Shown here: in pieces, positions 51,099 to 60,057 of the stretch | Layout: the number at the start of each line of letters is the position of its first letter | Position numbering within the stretch: the first letter of the stretch is position 1 | Assembly: GCF_965208485.1 (NCBI RefSeq) | Contig: NZ_OZ242344.1 | Location: forward strand, 2,046,001 to 2,110,000 | Direction: 5' to 3' | From: Poriferisodalis sp965208485 | GTDB taxonomy: Bacteria; Actinomycetota; Acidimicrobiia; Acidimicrobiales; Poriferisodalaceae | Length of the DNA stretch: 64,000 nt | Made by a program: the position numbers and the translations under genes | The notes under the pieces: generated by a model | The model's database searches: none | What the model was told of the DNA's origin: nothing | The model's input: the letters and a program-made list of their open reading frames with translations, nothing else

Positions 51099-51822
51099 GT
51101 AGCTGACTCGCTGAAAGGCGTCAGCAGCTTAAAGCTGCACCGTGACCTGAACATCACTCAGAAGTCGGCGTGCTTCCTCGCCCAGCGGCTCCGCGAAGCG
51201 TGGTCGGACATGGGCGGCGACATGGCCGGACCCGTCGAAGTGGACGAGACCTACGTCGGCGGGAAGGCCAAGAACATGCACGCCGTGGACCGTGAGCGGC
51301 GCATCCCGGCAGGGGTGGGGTGGACAAGACCGCTGCAGCGGGGGCGAAGGATCGGGCGACGGGCAACGTGTCGGCTCGGGTGATCTCAGGCACCGACCGA
51401 GCAACGCTGCACGGCTTCGCGGCTTCGCGGCTTCCGCCGCGGCGCAGGGCGCGACGGTCTATACCGATGACCACAAGGGCTACCTGGGCATCCCGCACCC
51501 GCACGAGACGGTGCGGCATTCTGTGAGCGAGTACGTCTCCGGCATGGCACACACGAACGGCATCGAGAGCTTCTGGGCTCTGCTCAAGCGCGGCTATCAC
51601 GGCACGTTCCATCACATCTCCCCGAAGCACTTGCAGCGCTACGTGGCCGAGTTCGCGACGCGTCACAACCTGCGTCCGCAGGACACGGCGACGATGATGG
51701 GCGAGACTGTCGCCCGCATGTCAGGCAAGCCGCTCACCTACGCCGGTCTCGTCGGCCCGGTTCCGTTGCGGACGCTGGCGATCCCCGACGGCGAGTCGTG
51801 GCAGCGAGAGGAGTCCGCATGA
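51099..51822 (+). pseudogene. IS1595 (ISXO2-like) transposase, truncated and frameshifted
   Basis: Three frames must be joined: SLKGVSSLKLHRDLNITQKS to EVDETYVGGKAKNMHA (first Asp region), then VDKTAAAGAKDRATGNVSAR, then VYTDDHKGYLGIPHPHETVR to GMAHTNGIESFWALLKRGYH with the NGIESFW-type catalytic end. The N-terminus is missing. The last frame overlaps the following methylase start as ATGA and may still be translated. Confidence 0.8.
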
Positions 51823-52748
51823 AGCGAGAGGTCACGCTGCCCGTGATCGACACCCCGCCCGAGCAAATAGCCGCAGGGCTGCTCGGCAGCCGACCGGCTC
51901 CCGCCATATCGGTGTCGGACATTCCCGCGGTGAATGTTGCCTCGGTGCCGCAACGGTCGCCGCTGCGCTATCCGGGCGGCAAGACGTGGCTGGTGCCCCA
52001 CATTCGCCATTGGCTCGCTGAGCCGTGCGGGGTGCTCGTGGAGCCGTTCGCCGGTGGCGGCATCGTGTCGCTGACAGCGGTGATGGAAGGGCTTGCCGAG
52101 CGTGCGCTGATGGTGGACCTAGACCGCGACGTGGCAGCGTTCTGGCGGGCAGCGCTGATGCACGGCGACGATCTCGCGGAACTGGTGCTCACCTTCGACG
52201 TGACCCGCGAGAGCGTCACCGAACTGGAGCAGCGCTGCCCCGGCGATGTAGTGGCCCACGGGTTCCGCACGCTGGTGCTGAACCGCACCCGACGCGGCGG
52301 GGTGCTCGCGCCGGGCGCGTCGCTGACCCGTTCGGGCGAGAACGGCAACGGCATCGGCTCGCGCTGGTATCCCGACACGCTCGCCGGTCGGCTCGCTGCG
52401 ATCACCGAGCACGCCGACCGTCTCACGTTCTGCGAAGGCGACGGCGCGGCAGTGTTGGAGATGACAGCCGACATCGACGGGGTGCGCATGTTCGTTGACG
52501 CCCCCTACACCGCGGGCGGCAAGCGGGCAGGCAGCCGCCTGTACGCGCACAACGCGGTGGATCACCGGCGCATCTTCGAGACGCTGGCCGATGCGGGCAC
52601 CGACTTCGTGATGACCTACGACTGCTGCGACGAGATCACCGAGCTTGTCGCAGAGCACCGTTTCCACGCGGTCACCGTCGAGATGCGCAACGGGCACAAC
52701 ACCCGCGTTCCTGAGCTGGTCATCACACGGGACCGCCTGTTCGCGTGA
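51819..52748 (+). CDS. D12-class adenine-specific DNA methyltransferase
   Basis: Predicted 309-aa enzyme from ATG 51819. SPLRYPGGKTWLVPHIRHWL (SAM-binding start), VLVEPFAGGGIVSLTAVMEG, a target region with RTRRGGVLAPGASLTRSGEN and the catalytic motif IV as FVDAPYTAGG, where DPPY is usual, so DAPY is a variant. Such enzymes methylate adenine N6 in DNA. Its start overlaps the IS1595-type transposase stop (ATGA), with GAGAGGAG before it, so it was probably a passenger gene of that element. No restriction enzyme gene is adjacent, so it looks like an orphan. Confidence 0.82.
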   Translation: MKREVTLPVIDTPPEQIAAGLLGSRPAPAISVSDIPAVNVASVPQRSPLRYPGGKTWLVPHIRHWLAEPCGVLVEPFAGGGIVSLTAVMEGLAERALMVDLDRDVAAFWRAALMHGDDLAELVLTFDVTRESVTELEQRCPGDVVAHGFRTLVLNRTRRGGVLAPGASLTRSGENGNGIGSRWYPDTLAGRLAAITEHADRLTFCEGDGAAVLEMTADIDGVRMFVDAPYTAGGKRAGSRLYAHNAVDHRRIFETLADAGTDFVMTYDCCDEITELVAEHRFHAVTVEMRNGHNTRVPELVITRDRLFA

Positions 52749-52749
52749 G

Positions 52750-53319
52750 CCGCTACGGGATAGCGGAGTGGTACGGCCACGACCTGCGCCACCGCCCGCA
52801 TCGTCGACCGGTCGATGCCGTGCTCCCACATCAGCCGGGTGGTGCGCATGGCGTACATCTGGGCCGGGCTCATCACGCCATAGGGAAGCGTGTAAGCGAA
52901 CTCGCCGCGCACGGCCGGACGGCGCCCGCCCTGGCCGAAACGGCCGAACTGGCCTGGGCCAGACCCCGGTAGGCAACCACCACATCGGCCGAGCCCGCGT
53001 GAACGGCACTGGAGGCGTTCTGCACGACCGCCGCTGCGCCGCCGCCCCCGCCGCCCCACTGCATGTTCGAATACCTGAGCTCTTCGAGGCCGAGAGCATT
53101 GGCCAGCCGGGCAGGCGTGTTGCGGTCGTTGCTGTACGAGCAGAAGCCGTCGATCTCCCGCGGGCTGATCCCGCCGTCCTCGCACGCCGCCAAGATCGCC
53201 TTCAGCACAAGAACGAACTCCGGGTCACGAGACTGGCCGCGCTTGTAATAGGCGGTCTCGCCGACACCGGCAACCGCCGTCCGGCCGCGCAGGCCATGGT
53301 TCGCCGCCGACTGGCTCAC
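52750..53319 (-). pseudogene. Thiolase-like gene, frameshifted and truncated
   Basis: From GTG 53319 the product starts like lipid-transfer/thiolase proteins (RTAVAGVGETAYYKRGQSRD, EDGGISPREIDGFCSY, QWGGGGGGAAAVVQNASSAV, ADVVVAYRGLAQ). Near 52950 the frame shifts; the next frame continues PAVRGEFAYTLPYGVMSPAQ and YAMRTTRLMWEHGIDRSTMR, then similarity stops at the IS1595/methylase segment near 52765. Two thirds of the gene is gone. Confidence 0.8.
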
Positions 53320-53438
53320 GGCCGCAAACCGTAGCCAAGGTGCGCTGAGGCTTGTTCGCGCTCGCACAGGGGTGCAAGAGTGCCTGCCGGGTGACCCTCG
53401 GGTGTTTGTGGCCACTCGATTGGCTAGAAACAGGGTCC

Positions 53439-53750
53439 ATGTCCGACGATCAGCTAGCTGCATACCGTCGCCGCATTGACGAGGTCGACGCAGACCTCGT
53501 GCGTCTGTTGGCTGAGAGGTTCCGCATCACCTTGGAGATCGGGTGGTACAAGGCTGAGAAGAGCCTGCCGCCGGTGGACTTGGTTCGACAGCATCAACAG
53601 CTCGACTCGCTGCGCGAGCTAGCGCGCTCTGAGGGGCTCGACTCTGACTTCTGCGAGAGGTTCATCCACTTGGTGATGGACGAGGTCATCATGAATCACC
53701 GGAACATCGCGAAGTCGGGGCGGCAGCGCTCCCGCTCCGGCAGCGAGTAG
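53439..53750 (+). CDS. Chorismate mutase (AroQ type)
   Basis: Predicted 103-aa all-helical enzyme: LAAYRRRIDEVDADLVRLLA (first Arg and helix), ERFRITLEIGWYKAEKSLPP with the catalytic Arg/Lys, DLVRQHQQLDSLRELARSEG and FCERFIHLVMDEVIMNHRNI. It converts chorismate to prephenate for Phe/Tyr. Stand-alone form of normal length. ATG 53439 fits the family start; the longer upstream frame has no similarity. A pncA relic lies immediately downstream on the opposite strand. Confidence 0.85.
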   Translation: MSDDQLAAYRRRIDEVDADLVRLLAERFRITLEIGWYKAEKSLPPVDLVRQHQQLDSLRELARSEGLDSDFCERFIHLVMDEVIMNHRNIAKSGRQRSRSGSE

Positions 53751-53764
53751 CTCCGATGCGCAGA

Positions 53765-54059
53765 CCGCCCATTGCGATGATTCAGCTCGGCCTCCGCCGT
53801 GCCGGCCACGCCGTGAGGCGGCCAGATGTCGACGAAGTCGGGCTCGTCGCTGAAGTGGTCGCCGGGGGTCGATGTGCCAATCCTGGGTGGTCACCACCAT
53901 GTCGTAGCCGTGCTCGCCCGCCAGCAGTTCTGCTACCTGCGCGGCGACGGCGTTCCCGCCTTCCACGGGCAGGGCGCCGCCCTCGCAGAAGGTGGGCTGC
54001 ACGTCCACGACGAGCAGGGGTGTGCGGTTGTGGGGGCTCTGTTCAGGGTTCTCAGCCAT
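53765..54059 (-). pseudogene. Nicotinamidase/isochorismatase N-terminal relic
   Basis: From ATG 54059: MAENPEQSPHNRTPLLVVDV, QPTFCEGGALPVEGGNAVAA and VVTTQDWHIDP, the first catalytic Asp of a nicotinamidase. Near 53875 the frame shifts; another frame reads GDHFSDEPDFVDIWPPHGVA, then similarity ends. The Lys and Cys of the triad are missing. The chorismate mutase gene ends next to it. Confidence 0.78.
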
Positions 54060-54165
54060 ATCTGGCCTCCTGCGCCGCGGCTCGTGCCGCTGGGCGCGGC
54101 TCCCGAAGCGCGCTGAGGCCAAATCTACCGCCGGCCCGGCGGACCTGATGTCCTCAAGCCGCGGG

Positions 54166-54561
54166 CTAAAGAGAACTTGGCTCTTCCGCTTGGGGAACTG
54201 CGGCAACGAGTCTTCGATCAGTGGACAGTATGGGAATCCCGAGTCGGTCTGCCAGAGCGGCGTAGAGGGCGTCGGCAAGCCGCAGATTGTGGCGATAGCC
54301 CCACGCGTCGGGGAGCAGCGCGGGCAAGTGATGGCGCTGGATGGGCATTCGTTGCAGAAGTCCTAGCCGTAATGAGGCTTCCTCGGCGCTGAGAAGGTCG
54401 GCGCGATGATGCCGACCGATGGCCGACAGGACTTCGGCATCGAGGTGAGCTGGCGCGTGCAACTCGTTGTGCCTCAGGCGAGATCGGATCGCGCTGGCTG
54501 CCGGAGCGTCCATAAGCATGTCAACGACTGCAGACGCATCCACGATCAGCGGCTCATTCAC
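54166..54561 (-). CDS. PIN-domain toxin (VapC-like)
   Basis: Predicted 131-aa PIN ribonuclease. MNEPLIVDASAVVDMLMDAP holds the first Asp, LDAEVLSAIGRHHRADL the conserved Glu, NLRLADALYAALADRLGIPI the third acidic residue and LSTDRRLVAAVP the last Asp. Complete. The upstream antitoxin gene overlaps by eight bases. Organisation and motifs are those of VapBC modules, in which the antitoxin controls the toxin and represses the operon. Confidence 0.88.
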   Translation of the reverse strand: MNEPLIVDASAVVDMLMDAPAASAIRSRLRHNELHAPAHLDAEVLSAIGRHHRADLLSAEEASLRLGLLQRMPIQRHHLPALLPDAWGYRHNLRLADALYAALADRLGIPILSTDRRLVAAVPQAEEPSSL

Positions 54562-54781
54562 CGAACTCGAATTCGTCCCTTACCGCACTGATGACTGCTT
54601 GAGCCGTCTCGTCGTCAATGCCGGTTGGCGGCAGAGCCGCCACCTCGTCGAGCCACTGGTTGAGAGCACATCTGTCGAGTTCGTGCTGGATGGCGGCTTG
54701 CGTCAGCCCGGACACGTTCAGGTCGGCCGCACGCGCCTTCTCAGCAAGATCGTCCGGCAAGTATACGTTCACGCGTGCCAT
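54554..54781 (-). CDS. VapB-type antitoxin (ribbon-helix-helix)
   Basis: Predicted 75-aa protein. MARVNVYLPDDLAEKARAAD is an RHH strand and helix, NVSGLTQAAIQHELDRCA the second helix; the acidic C-terminal tail (ISAVRDEFEFGE) should neutralise the PIN toxin. ATG 54781 begins at the strand; the frame is open to 54796, which would add five residues. Overlap with the toxin gene favours coupled translation. Confidence 0.83.
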   Translation of the reverse strand: MARVNVYLPDDLAEKARAADLNVSGLTQAAIQHELDRCALNQWLDEVAALPPTGIDDETAQAVISAVRDEFEFGE

Positions 54782-54897
54782 GCGCATAGAGTACACACTC
54801 GAATCTTGACGATGAGCCGACGCGGCGCGCCGCCATCATGGATTCATCGTCAGCCGGCTGGCAAACGGTTTTCGCCGTCGCTCTCGCGATGACGGCC

Positions 54898-55242
54898 AGT
54901 GGTGTGTCGCGGTTTTCTTGCGGGCAGGTCGTGCGCTGTTTCATGGGGTCCGACGGTGAGGTTGTCGGGGTCGTAGACCACGACCCCGGCGGTGGCGGTG
55001 CGTGGAAGCGTGTCCTTGAGGGCCTGGCGCCTGCTCGGGTCCGACATCTTCGCCAGACGCTCCTCCTTGGAGCCCATGCAGGCCTCCATCCAGGCCTCCA
55101 TCCAGGCCTCAGAGTCGTCGTAGAGGTTCCAGTCCTCGAGCGTGAAGGTGAAACCGGCATCGCTGGTGACGCCTTGGCCGTAGACCGGCACGCCCTGTTC
55201 GCGGCAACGCTCGAGCCATTCGATCTGGCGCCGGGAAGACAT
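54898..55242 (-). pseudogene. D-aminoacylase/amidohydrolase relic
   Basis: The minus strand reads RQIEWLERCREQGVPVYGQG, VTSDAGFTFTLEDWNLYDDS and ERLAKMSDPSRRQALKDTLP, a middle piece of an N-acyl-D-amino-acid deacylase, then jumps to TAGVVVYDPDNLTVGP, a piece from near the C-terminus. Both ends and the active-site part are missing. A 12-bp tandem repeat (three units from 55080) gives EAWMEAWMEACMG. The left end merges into the dispersed repeat at 54898-54926 that is shared with the MITE at 38638. Confidence 0.75.
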
Positions 55243-55340
55243 CGGCGGGAATCGACGAGTTCGACCCGAGCAGACTTGCGCCCCGCGGAACGATCCGCGT
55301 CTGCTCGATTACGAACCCACGAGCCGCTCGGACCCGGGAC

Positions 55341-57095
55341 TCAGCCTCTTGGGTCGGGCACGTCGACGTGGACGGTCACGATGTCCACCTCGTGATATTG
55401 CTGATGGTGCACCGATGCGGCGTGGTGGGAGAGCACTCGCAGGGACAGGTCCCGTTCGGCGGGCCGCTCGATCCTCTGCGAGTCCAGCACAGCGAGCCGG
55501 TCCTCGATGTTCTCCCCGCTTGCCGCGGCCACGAACTCGAGTACCGCACGGCCGTCCTGCTTGTTCGCAGTCAGCCGAAGGGTGCGAGGCTCACCGCCGT
55601 CGGGGGGTTCTTCGGCGTCGGTCAGCGTCAGCAGCGACTCCTCGGCGACTGCGTCGAGACGGTCCGACATCGCCCGGCTCCAGCCGTTGCGGTCGGCGAA
55701 GCGGCCCAAGAACAACCGAATCTGCGGCAATGACGAGGTCGCCAGTTCGCAACGCAACCGCCGGGGACGGGTCCGGGTCACCTCATCGAACAGCGTCAGG
55801 ACAATTGCTGTCAGCCCTCCGGCGGTCATGCCGTTCTCGAGGAAACCGCCGGCAAAGCCTGCCAGGTACTCAGGGAAGATCTGGTTGTTCTGGAAGCCGA
55901 CGCCGATCCAGAACGAGAACCCTGCGATCAGTCCCCGGCGGTAGTCCGTGGCGTCAGCCACCACGATCTTCATCCCCACCACGAACAGCAGTGCGAGCAG
56001 GATGGTCACGTAGGCCGCAACCACGGCATCGGGGATCGCCAGCACCAGCGCCAGCAGCTTGGGCACGAAGGCCATCACGATGAACGAGACACCGATGGCG
56101 ACGCCCACACGGCGTGCCGCCACGCCGGTCAGCTCGGTGATGGAGATGCTGGTGGAGTAGGTCGTGTTCGGCACGGTGCCGACCAGTCCCGACAGCAGAT
56201 TGCCGGTGCCGTCGGCTGCAACGGCGCCCTGCACGGCCCGGTAGTCGACCGCCCTCTGCTGGCGCCACGACACCCGCTGGATGGCCACCGCGTCACCGAT
56301 GGTCTCGACGGCGCCGATCAGCGTAACGAACACGAACGCGGGGAGCAGGCTCCAGAAGTCGGCGCCGAACGAGAAGTCGAAGCCGGGCCAGCCGCTGTCG
56401 GGAATTCCGATCCAACTCGCTTCGGTGACCCGATCGAAGTCGTACAGACCGAAGACTGCCGCGACGATCGATCCGGTCACGATGCCGATCACCGGCGCCC
56501 ATAAGCGCAGGCTCCCGCGGGCCTTCAGTGCGATCACCACGATGACGCCCATCGCGACGAGCGCGCTGACCGGCGCACTCGCCGCGGCGGTGCCTTCAGG
56601 CGAGGCGGTCACCATGTCGAAGACGAGCGGCATCACGGTGACGGCGATCAGCATCACCACGGTGCCTGCCACCGTCGGGGTGATGAGTCGCCGGAAGAGC
56701 GCGAGCTTTGCTGCGAGCAGGTATTGAAACAGCGACGAGGCCACGACCAGGGTGGCCAGCAGGCCCGGCCCGCCGTCCGCGAGCGCCGTGACGCAGACCG
56801 CGATGAACGCGCCAGAGGTGCCCATCAGCAGCACGTAGCCGGCGCCGATCCGGCCGAACCGGACCGCTTGGAGAATCGTGCTGATGCCGCTGATCGCTGC
56901 GGCCGCGAACACTGCCCACGTCAGGTACTCATCCGTGCCATCGGCGGCCCGGATGACGATGGCAGGTGTCAGCACAATGCCGGCGATGGCGAGGATGGCG
57001 AATTGCAGGCCCAGCCCCGCCGTGAGCGGCAACGGGGGCTTGTCGGAGGCTTCGAAGCGGATTTGTCGGTTTGCGGCCAACGCGTGATCTGACAT
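55341..57095 (-). CDS. NCS2-type nucleobase permease with C-terminal ATPase-like domain
   Basis: Predicted 584-aa protein. Residues 1-460 form a xanthine/uracil-permease-like transporter with many helices: LQFAILAIAGIVLTPAIVIR, YVLLMGTSGAFIAVCVTALA, LIGAVETIGDAVAIQRVSWR (family Glu), GLVGTVPNTTYSTSISITEL and GVGFQNNQIFPEYLAGF. After the last helix comes a cytoplasmic 120-residue domain (SLPQIRLFLGRFADRNGWSR to LSLRVLSHHAASVHHQQYHE) that resembles a GHKL/anti-sigma-type ATPase fold, though no complete N and G boxes are seen. This tail might regulate transport. ATG 57095 was chosen; the upstream extension to 57245 is not transporter-like. Confidence 0.83.
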   Translation of the reverse strand: MSDHALAANRQIRFEASDKPPLPLTAGLGLQFAILAIAGIVLTPAIVIRAADGTDEYLTWAVFAAAAISGISTILQAVRFGRIGAGYVLLMGTSGAFIAVCVTALADGGPGLLATLVVASSLFQYLLAAKLALFRRLITPTVAGTVVMLIAVTVMPLVFDMVTASPEGTAAASAPVSALVAMGVIVVIALKARGSLRLWAPVIGIVTGSIVAAVFGLYDFDRVTEASWIGIPDSGWPGFDFSFGADFWSLLPAFVFVTLIGAVETIGDAVAIQRVSWRQQRAVDYRAVQGAVAADGTGNLLSGLVGTVPNTTYSTSISITELTGVAARRVGVAIGVSFIVMAFVPKLLALVLAIPDAVVAAYVTILLALLFVVGMKIVVADATDYRRGLIAGFSFWIGVGFQNNQIFPEYLAGFAGGFLENGMTAGGLTAIVLTLFDEVTRTRPRRLRCELATSSLPQIRLFLGRFADRNGWSRAMSDRLDAVAEESLLTLTDAEEPPDGGEPRTLRLTANKQDGRAVLEFVAAASGENIEDRLAVLDSQRIERPAERDLSLRVLSHHAASVHHQQYHEVDIVTVHVDVPDPRG

Positions 57096-57178
57096 CTGGC
57101 GATGCTCGCAAATACTGAGCACACACACAAGCACTGCTCGCCCGCCGCCGACGCGAGACGCCGGTAGCTTCACCCGGC

Positions 57179-58432
57179 GTGATCGATCTCCGTCGGCTTC
57201 GAGACGACGCTGCGTACCGAGACGGGGCTGCCCGCAAGGGAGCACCGGCCGAGCTCATCGACGAGGTGCTCGCGGCCGATGTCGCATGGCGTTCGATCAC
57301 GCACCAAGCCGAGGAAGCCCGTGCTGCGCAGAACGCTGCGTCGCGTGAGATCGGGCGCACCGCTCCCGAGGACCGTCCAGCCAAGATCGCCGAGGCTGCT
57401 CGCCGCAAGGAAGCCGTGGAACGACTCGAGGCCGCCGAGCGCGCTGCCGCCGAGCGCCGCACCGACCTGGCGCTGCAGGTGCCGAACCCAGCCGCGGCCG
57501 ATGTGCCCTCCGGCGGCGAGGAGCACTTCGAGACCGTGCGCGAGGTGGGAGAGCGAGGCGACCCGCCCGCCCACGACCATGCCGAGATCGGAGCACTGAC
57601 CGGTCTGGTCGACTCCCACAGCGGGGCTCGCAACAGCGGCACGCGATTCGCCTACCTCAAGGGCGCTGCCGTGCGCTTGGAGTTCGCACTGGTGCAGTGG
57701 ACCATGGACGTGCTGGAGCGCCACGGCTTCCTGCCGGTCCTGCCCCCGGTGCTGGTTCGCGAGGAAATGATGGTCGAGGCCGGGTTCTTCCCTGCCGACC
57801 GTCACCAAGTGTACGAGATCGACGGCGACGACCTGTTTCTGATCGGCACGTCCGAGGTGGCGCTGGCCGGCCTGCACCGGGGCGAGCGCTTGGCGCGGGC
57901 CGCGCTGCCGCTGCGCTACGCGGGATTCTCGTCGTGCTTCCGGCGCGAGGCAGGCACCCACGGCAAGGACACCCGCGGCATCTTCCGGGTGCACCAGTTC
58001 GACAAGGTCGAGATGTTCTCGTTCTGCGACTCGGACACGAGCTGGGACGAGTTGGACTCCCTGCGGGCCATCCAGGAGGAGATTGTCGGCTCGCTCGACC
58101 TGCCCTATCGCGTCATCAACGTGGCGGCGGGTGACCTGGGTGCCGCGGCGGCCAAGAAGTACGACCTTGAGGTCTGGCTGCCGTCGGAGCGGGCCTACCG
58201 CGAGGTCACCTCGTGTTCGAACTACACCGACTACTCGGCCCGACGTCTCGGCACACGCTGGTTCGACGACGACGGTCACGGGCTGGTCCACACCCTGAAC
58301 GGCACGGCATGCGCCGTCGGCCGCACGCTCGTGTTTATCATGGAAAACCACCAGCGCCCCGACGGCTCCATCGGCGTGCCAGAAGTGCTTTATCCCTGGC
58401 TCAACTTCACCGAGATCCCCGCCCCGGCGTAA
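57179..58432 (+). CDS. serS: Seryl-tRNA synthetase
   Basis: Predicted 417-aa class II synthetase from GTG 57179. The N-terminal helical arm (MIDLRRLRDDAAYRDGAARK to about residue 110) binds the tRNA long arm. The catalytic core has LPVLPPVLVREEMM (motif 1 side), LIGTSEVALAGLHRGERL, FRREAGTHGKDTRGIFRVHQ (motif 2), SCSNYTDYSARRLG and LNGTACAVGRTLVFIMENHQ with PDG (motif 3). It charges tRNA-Ser and tRNA-Sec with serine. Complete and normal in length, divergent from the permease gene. Confidence 0.96.
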   Translation: MIDLRRLRDDAAYRDGAARKGAPAELIDEVLAADVAWRSITHQAEEARAAQNAASREIGRTAPEDRPAKIAEAARRKEAVERLEAAERAAAERRTDLALQVPNPAAADVPSGGEEHFETVREVGERGDPPAHDHAEIGALTGLVDSHSGARNSGTRFAYLKGAAVRLEFALVQWTMDVLERHGFLPVLPPVLVREEMMVEAGFFPADRHQVYEIDGDDLFLIGTSEVALAGLHRGERLARAALPLRYAGFSSCFRREAGTHGKDTRGIFRVHQFDKVEMFSFCDSDTSWDELDSLRAIQEEIVGSLDLPYRVINVAAGDLGAAAAKKYDLEVWLPSERAYREVTSCSNYTDYSARRLGTRWFDDDGHGLVHTLNGTACAVGRTLVFIMENHQRPDGSIGVPEVLYPWLNFTEIPAPA

Positions 58433-58478
58433 CCGATTTCAAGCGACTGCCAGCGGCGTCAACCTGGAGAGGCAGGTA

Positions 58479-58650
58479 TCAGATGCACAGCGGGTCCGTC
58501 GGAACCAACAACCAGTGCCAGACGAGCCAATGCAGCGGCAGCGAGCCGTAAGCGAACCACATCGTCGATCGCGACCCGATCCACCAGGCACCCATCAGCG
58601 ACAACGCGATCGAACCGCAAGCGACCGTCCAGCCATACGGTGTGTTTGCT
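58479..58650 (-). pseudogene. C-terminal scrap of a membrane protein
   Basis: About 56 residues of an aromatic-rich hydrophobic end (YGWTVACGSIALSLMGAWWI, MWFAYGSLPLHWLVWHWLLV), cut at the left end of the ISL3 element at 58651. The rest of the gene is not found on the other side of the element. Confidence 0.6.
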
Positions 58651-60056
58651 GGCTCTTCGCGTTTGCGCGTGGAGTGGGCCGGTTGAGGGTCTGGTTGTGT
58701 AGGGAGGGATCCCCCAGAATCGGAGGCGTGTTGTTGTCCTGATTCGGGAGGGTCCCTGTGGTTGTTGACCTTGCGCGTGCGTTGTTGTTGGTCGTCGGGC
58801 TGGGGACGGGTGTGGCGGTGAGCGGCGTTGTTGAGCGGCGCGGCGGGCGGATCGGGATCGAGCTGTCGGGTTGTCCGTGCTGTGGGGGCTGCGGCGGGCC
58901 GGTGCGTCGTCACGGCGCCGGCAAGGTGGGCCTGGCGGATCTGCCGGCGTTCGGGCGCCCGGCGCGGCTGGTGCGGAACAAGCGCCGCCGGCTGTGCCCG
59001 GGCGGGTCGTGTGCGGTGCGCGCGTTCACCGACCAGGACCCTGCTGTTGCGCTGCCCAGGGCGCATGGCATCCCGTGCGGCGCGGTGGGCGACACGCCGG
59101 GCGGGCCTGGGTCGGGCGATCACCGAGACCGCAGCCGAGCTGGGCACGGGCTGGCACACGGCCACCTCAGCAGTGCACCGGTGGGGCCCGGCGCTGCTTG
59201 GCGCCGGCCCTGGCCGCACCGGCGGCGTGAGAGCGCTGGGCCTCGACGAGATCCTGATGCCCCGCCGCGGCCCGTACCGCCGAAAGCACTGGGGCGCCAC
59301 CATCGTCGGCGTGCGCAGAGGCGTCCTGCTGGACATCGTCGCCGGTCGCAGCGCCGCCGGCGCCAAGGGCTGGATCGGCGGGCGCACGCCGCTGTGGCGA
59401 AAACGCATCCGCTGGGCGGTCACGGGGCCTGTCGGGCCCCTACCGCAAGGCGCTCGGCGACACGATGCCGCACGCCACCCAGATCGCGGACCCGTTCCGC
59501 GTCGCGCGGCTCGCCAACAGCGCCATCGACGACATGCGACGACGCGTCCAGAACCACACCACCGGCGGCAGAGGCACCAAAGGCGACCACCTCTACCGCA
59601 CCAGACGGCTGATGCTGCGAGCCGCCGAGCGCATCAGCGACCGAGGCCGCACCAAGCTGCGCGGCCTGCTCGCAGCCGGCGACCCACGCGGCGAGGCGCG
59701 CGACGCCTGGCACGCCAAGGAAACCCTGCGCGGCATCTACCGCATCGGCGACCGCGACCTCGCGCTCGAAGCCCTCAACGAGCTCTCACGCGACCCGCGC
59801 GACGAAACGTTCAGCCCGGAGCTGAACAAGCTCGGCCGCACCCCGCACACTTGGCGGACCCAGATCACGAACTGGCACCGGTCCCGCATCACCAACGGAC
59901 CCACCGAGACCGACAACAACCTCGCCAAGCTCATCAAGCGCGTGTCATTCAGGACCGCCAACTTCGACCACTACCGAACACGCGTCCTGCTCTACGCCGG
60001 CAAACCAAACTGGACCCTCCTCGACAACCTCACCCCACGCTAAAACGCGAAGAGCA
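58651..60056 (+). mobile_element. ISL3-family insertion sequence, decayed
   Basis: Ends GGCTCTTCGCGTTT (58651) and the inverted AAACGCGAAGAGC (60043-60055) are typical ISL3 termini. No 8-bp target duplication is visible (TGTTTGCT on the left versus AGCTATTC on the right), and the genes on the two sides do not join, so a deletion next to the element is likely. It belongs to a different subgroup from the copies at 23397 and 27675. Confidence 0.8.
58758..60043 (+). pseudogene. ISL3-family transposase broken by frameshifts
   Basis: Three frames make one transposase. The zinc-binding start (SGCPCCGGCGGPVRRHGAGK, KRRRLCPGGSCAVRAFTDQD) runs to about 59080. A second frame gives RAITETAAELGTGWHTATSA, ALGLDEILMPRRGPYRRKHW (first Asp) and GVLLDIVAGRSA. 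From about 59440 a third frame gives DTMPHATQIADPFRVARLAN and, near the end, ITNGPTETDNNLAKLIKRVS with the catalytic Glu. At least two frame changes are needed, so no full protein is made. Confidence 0.82.
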
Positions 60057-60057
60057 G

